Shown in pieces: positions 62,201-64,000 of a stretch of DNA of 64,000 bases. A program made the position numbers and the translations under genes. The notes below the pieces were generated by a model. The model ran no database searches. It was not told the DNA's origin and worked only from the letters and a program-made list of their open reading frames with translations. Numbering within the stretch: position 1 is the first letter of the stretch; the number at the start of each line of letters is the position of its first letter. This stretch comes from Magicicada septendecula (lineage: Eukaryota; Arthropoda; Insecta; Hemiptera; Cicadidae): positions 339,225,076 through 339,289,075 of the forward strand of contig CM068368.1 of the NCBI GenBank assembly GCA_034769895.1. Reading direction: 5' to 3'.

Positions 62201-63211
62201 AATATACCAACGGAACATCATAATAGAACAAAAAGTTACTTATTATAAACGAGGGGACGTCAGAAGCCAGTGACTGACTCCGAAGACGTATTCATAAACA
62301 TTATTTACAGAGAGGATGAGTAACATGACAAAATCTTTTGCAGTAGGATTTTTGCGATAACGGAAAGTTTGAACTTTATTGTCATTTCTACGTCTAACGT
62401 TCTCTTACGAAAAAATGTAAATATTTTCTGTTTTCCTGTCAGGCTCTTTATATTATATTTCAAACATTCTCACGACGTAGAGTGCAATTTCTTCCCTGAT
62501 GCCGTCACTAGCTAGCTAATAAGTGATAAGGTGCCTTATTACATTATCTAGGTGCCGTCACTAGCTACCTTCAATTATAAACAAGCTTCAGAAAAATTAG
62601 TTTTCTGCACGTTAAAATCATTTATAAAATCGTTTAATCACGTATTAGAAACACATTCTCACATATTCTCAGATCTTCCAACACTTAATTAAACTTTCTT
62701 CCTACAGGTATATTTATCTTAACCCTTATTCAGACTTGTGTTTCTCTTTCAAGTATTTGTTATATTGGAATTTAAACTCTTACTGACACCACGTTTCATA
62801 TGGTTGAATATATTTCATGAACAAAAATGTTAATTGCATGCAGGCCCTTACAGCTTAATATCGTTACCTTTCACATAACTACCTTATTTTTGTTTTAACA
62901 TCTTAGCTTTGAATATTTAAAGACAGAAACATTCAACATGCGGTTAATAAATTTGTATTCTTTGTAAACAAATGGTGGGGGTTTAGGAGTTGTAAAGAAG
63001 AAACTTGGACCTAAGTAGTGTCCTGTGTTTAGCAGTGAAAGCTAGTTCTTTACCACAGCGGGACATATGTTGTTTACTAGAAAATTCCAGTACTGAGTTA
63101 TAATTTAGATAGGCTATTCCTTTGTAAGTAACTCGTTGAGTTTCTTGCAGACGTTCTATGTAATATCTTGAAATAATAAGTACTTCTGCAGGTAAAATTT
63201 ATTTTATTTCC

Positions 63212-63255
63212 ACCTAACGTACGTTTCACAGAATTTATTCTGTATCATCAGAGGT
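63212..63255 (-). ncRNA. Hammerhead ribozyme-like motif of Penelope element
   Basis: Read from 63255 to 63212: ACCU, core CUGAUGA, one U, stem II ACAGAA/UUCUGU with a UAAA loop, GAAAC, GUAC tetraloop over a two-pair stem III, GUU as cleavage triplet, and AGGU closing stem I. It has the same 44-nt length as the motifs near 2.4 kb, with a different but fully paired stem II. It lies 63 nt after the stop of the minus-strand endonuclease piece, where Penelope terminal repeats carry such ribozymes. Confidence 0.72.
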
Positions 63256-63318
63256 TTTTATGGATTAACGTGTAATTGAATTGTTTCGATTACAATAAAA
63301 TTAACGGGTTACCGATTT

Positions 63319-63645
63319 TATTTTGATTTAAATTTTTGATTGTTGTAATGTTTATTTATGTAGTCAGCTGTTTTAAATAAATCTTCTTGTTTTGTTTTTA
63401 TTTGAATTTGTTCTTGAATTACTAAATTATTATTATTGTGTTTGTAAATATTACAATTTTCGTTAATTATTTGTTATTCGTTACTTCGTTAGATATTCAT
63501 TTTGTTACTTTTTTGTACGTTTTTAATTAATTTAACCTTTGTAATATCTGGAAATTTATGTTTATTATATAAACAGTGTGTGGCTAAATTAAACTTGTAA
63601 ATATTATGTTTTAAAACGCATTGCGATGTTGAAGCAATCTATCGT
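63319..63645 (-). pseudogene. Penelope endonuclease, C-terminal half
   Basis: Minus-strand reading: IASTSQCVLKHNIYKFNLAT then HCLYNKHKFPDITKVKLIKN and VQKSNKMNI. This matches the usual pattern FA.HL..N.H.F......ILH..KKG..MN of Penelope GIY-YIG endonucleases. It continues with stops to YINKHYNNQKFKSK and TAA at 63321-63319. It carries at least three premature stops, so it is not functional. Confidence 0.75.
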
Positions 63646-63760
63646 TTTACTAATAATAATTCCATCTACTAATTCCATCTACTAATGATAATATAAAATA
63701 TATAAACTTTACTTATAACAAAAACATAATTTAAACCTAAAACCTAAAATTAAATTCAAC

Positions 63761-64000
63761 GTTCACAATAAAAATGGAGTTTACAAAATAGAATGACCTG
63801 ATTGCAATACATTCTACGTAGGTCAGAGGAAGAAAAAACTAAAACAAACTATGTTCACAGACACAGAATTCAGTCAGCAGAAATGAAATGAAATTCTATG
63901 TTTTGTTGCACAAACGTGTTGAATAGAAACATTAAATAATCTAAAACTTAACTGTGTAAGGAAACATGCGTTACTGATACACAAACCATGTCTTAGAAAT
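63761..64000 (+). pseudogene. Penelope GIY-YIG endonuclease, N-terminal half, cut by window edge
   Basis: Plus-strand reading VHNKNGVYKIE, stop, PDCNTFYVGQRKKKLKQ. GVY at 63776-63784 and YVG at 63815-63823 stand for the GIY and YIG catalytic motifs, with the PDC between them that Penelope endonucleases have for an inserted zinc-binding site. Further stops follow (63874 onward). Confidence 0.78.

Larger units (their letters stand above)
57619..63150. other. Upstream region or first intron of the obst-A-like gene
   Basis: Contains the weak candidate signal-peptide exon (58857-58794), an (AAT)n run at 59249-59281 and a decayed hammerhead-like GCCGAAACG motif near 60279-60320. A strong minus-strand phase-1 donor AAAG|GTGAGC sits near 60848, but the frame before it has no signal peptide. 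No promoter is assigned. Confidence 0.4.
63160..64000. mobile_element. Penelope-like retroelement fragments, inverted
   Basis: Two pieces of GIY-YIG endonuclease sequence lie head to head: the C-terminal half on the minus strand (63645-63319) and the N-terminal half on the plus strand from 63761 to the window edge. A hammerhead-like motif follows the minus piece. No reverse transcriptase part is visible here; it may lie beyond the window. The module around the hammerhead, including TTACYTGCAGAAG, is shared with the palindrome at 2.3-2.6 kb. Confidence 0.75.

Overview
The window is AT-rich eukaryotic genomic DNA, almost certainly from an arthropod and most likely an insect with a large, repeat-rich genome. 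The evidence is a spliced obstructor-A-like chitin-binding gene with introns of 1.8 to 5.3 kb, plus decayed mariner, jockey, hAT, Harbinger and Penelope-like elements and many long dinucleotide repeats. Nothing looks bacterial: there are no operons, and most open frames are chance frames or run through repeats. The species cannot be named from the sequence. A hemimetabolous insect is only an impression from the repeat types and intron sizes.

Layout. 1-2.1 kb: nothing recognised. 2.15-9.0 kb: a (CA)n tract, a 281-bp near-perfect palindrome whose two arms each carry a hammerhead-ribozyme-like motif, then a large foldback structure. Its arms are inverted copies (about 2.6-3.7 kb and 6.9-8.9 kb) built from a unique outer segment plus tandem ~163-bp repeats, 4 copies on the left and 10 on the right. 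9.1-9.75 kb: a 113-bp satellite. 10.57-11.46 kb: a mariner with both terminal repeats and TA duplications that has lost its catalytic core. 13.1-13.5 kb: a 103-codon open frame with a predicted signal peptide, running into a 16-bp hairpin. 14.65-15.03 kb: a second, decayed mariner. 19-23.5 kb: three non-autonomous DNA elements with recognisable ends and target duplications (hAT, Harbinger with a transposase fragment, hAT). 26.3 and 34.1 kb: retroposon 3' ends with (GAA)n tails. 37-38.4 kb: a 5'-truncated jockey-type LINE. 43.8-44.6 kb: a 46-bp GC-rich minisatellite of about 17 units.

46.9-57.3 kb, minus strand: the only confidently real host gene. Four coding exons (57258-57052, 51756-51550, 48925-48712, 46922-46883) join in frame into three peritrophin-A (CBM14) domains, each with six cysteines. 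The last cysteine codon is rebuilt across the final intron, and the terminal 40-nt exon was found by that criterion. The protein closely resembles obstructor-A / CPAP3-A, a secreted organiser of chitin in the cuticle. The signal-peptide exon is not settled: a weak candidate lies at 58857-58794, otherwise it is outside the window. Its introns hold a perfect 130-bp tandem duplication, long microsatellites and a 260-bp hAT-type MITE.

63.2-64 kb: a Penelope-like retroelement fragment with two inverted GIY-YIG endonuclease pieces. A third hammerhead motif lies 63 nt past the stop codon of one of them. Its stem II differs from the 2.4-kb copies at almost every position yet still pairs. This covariation is the most striking observation in the window.
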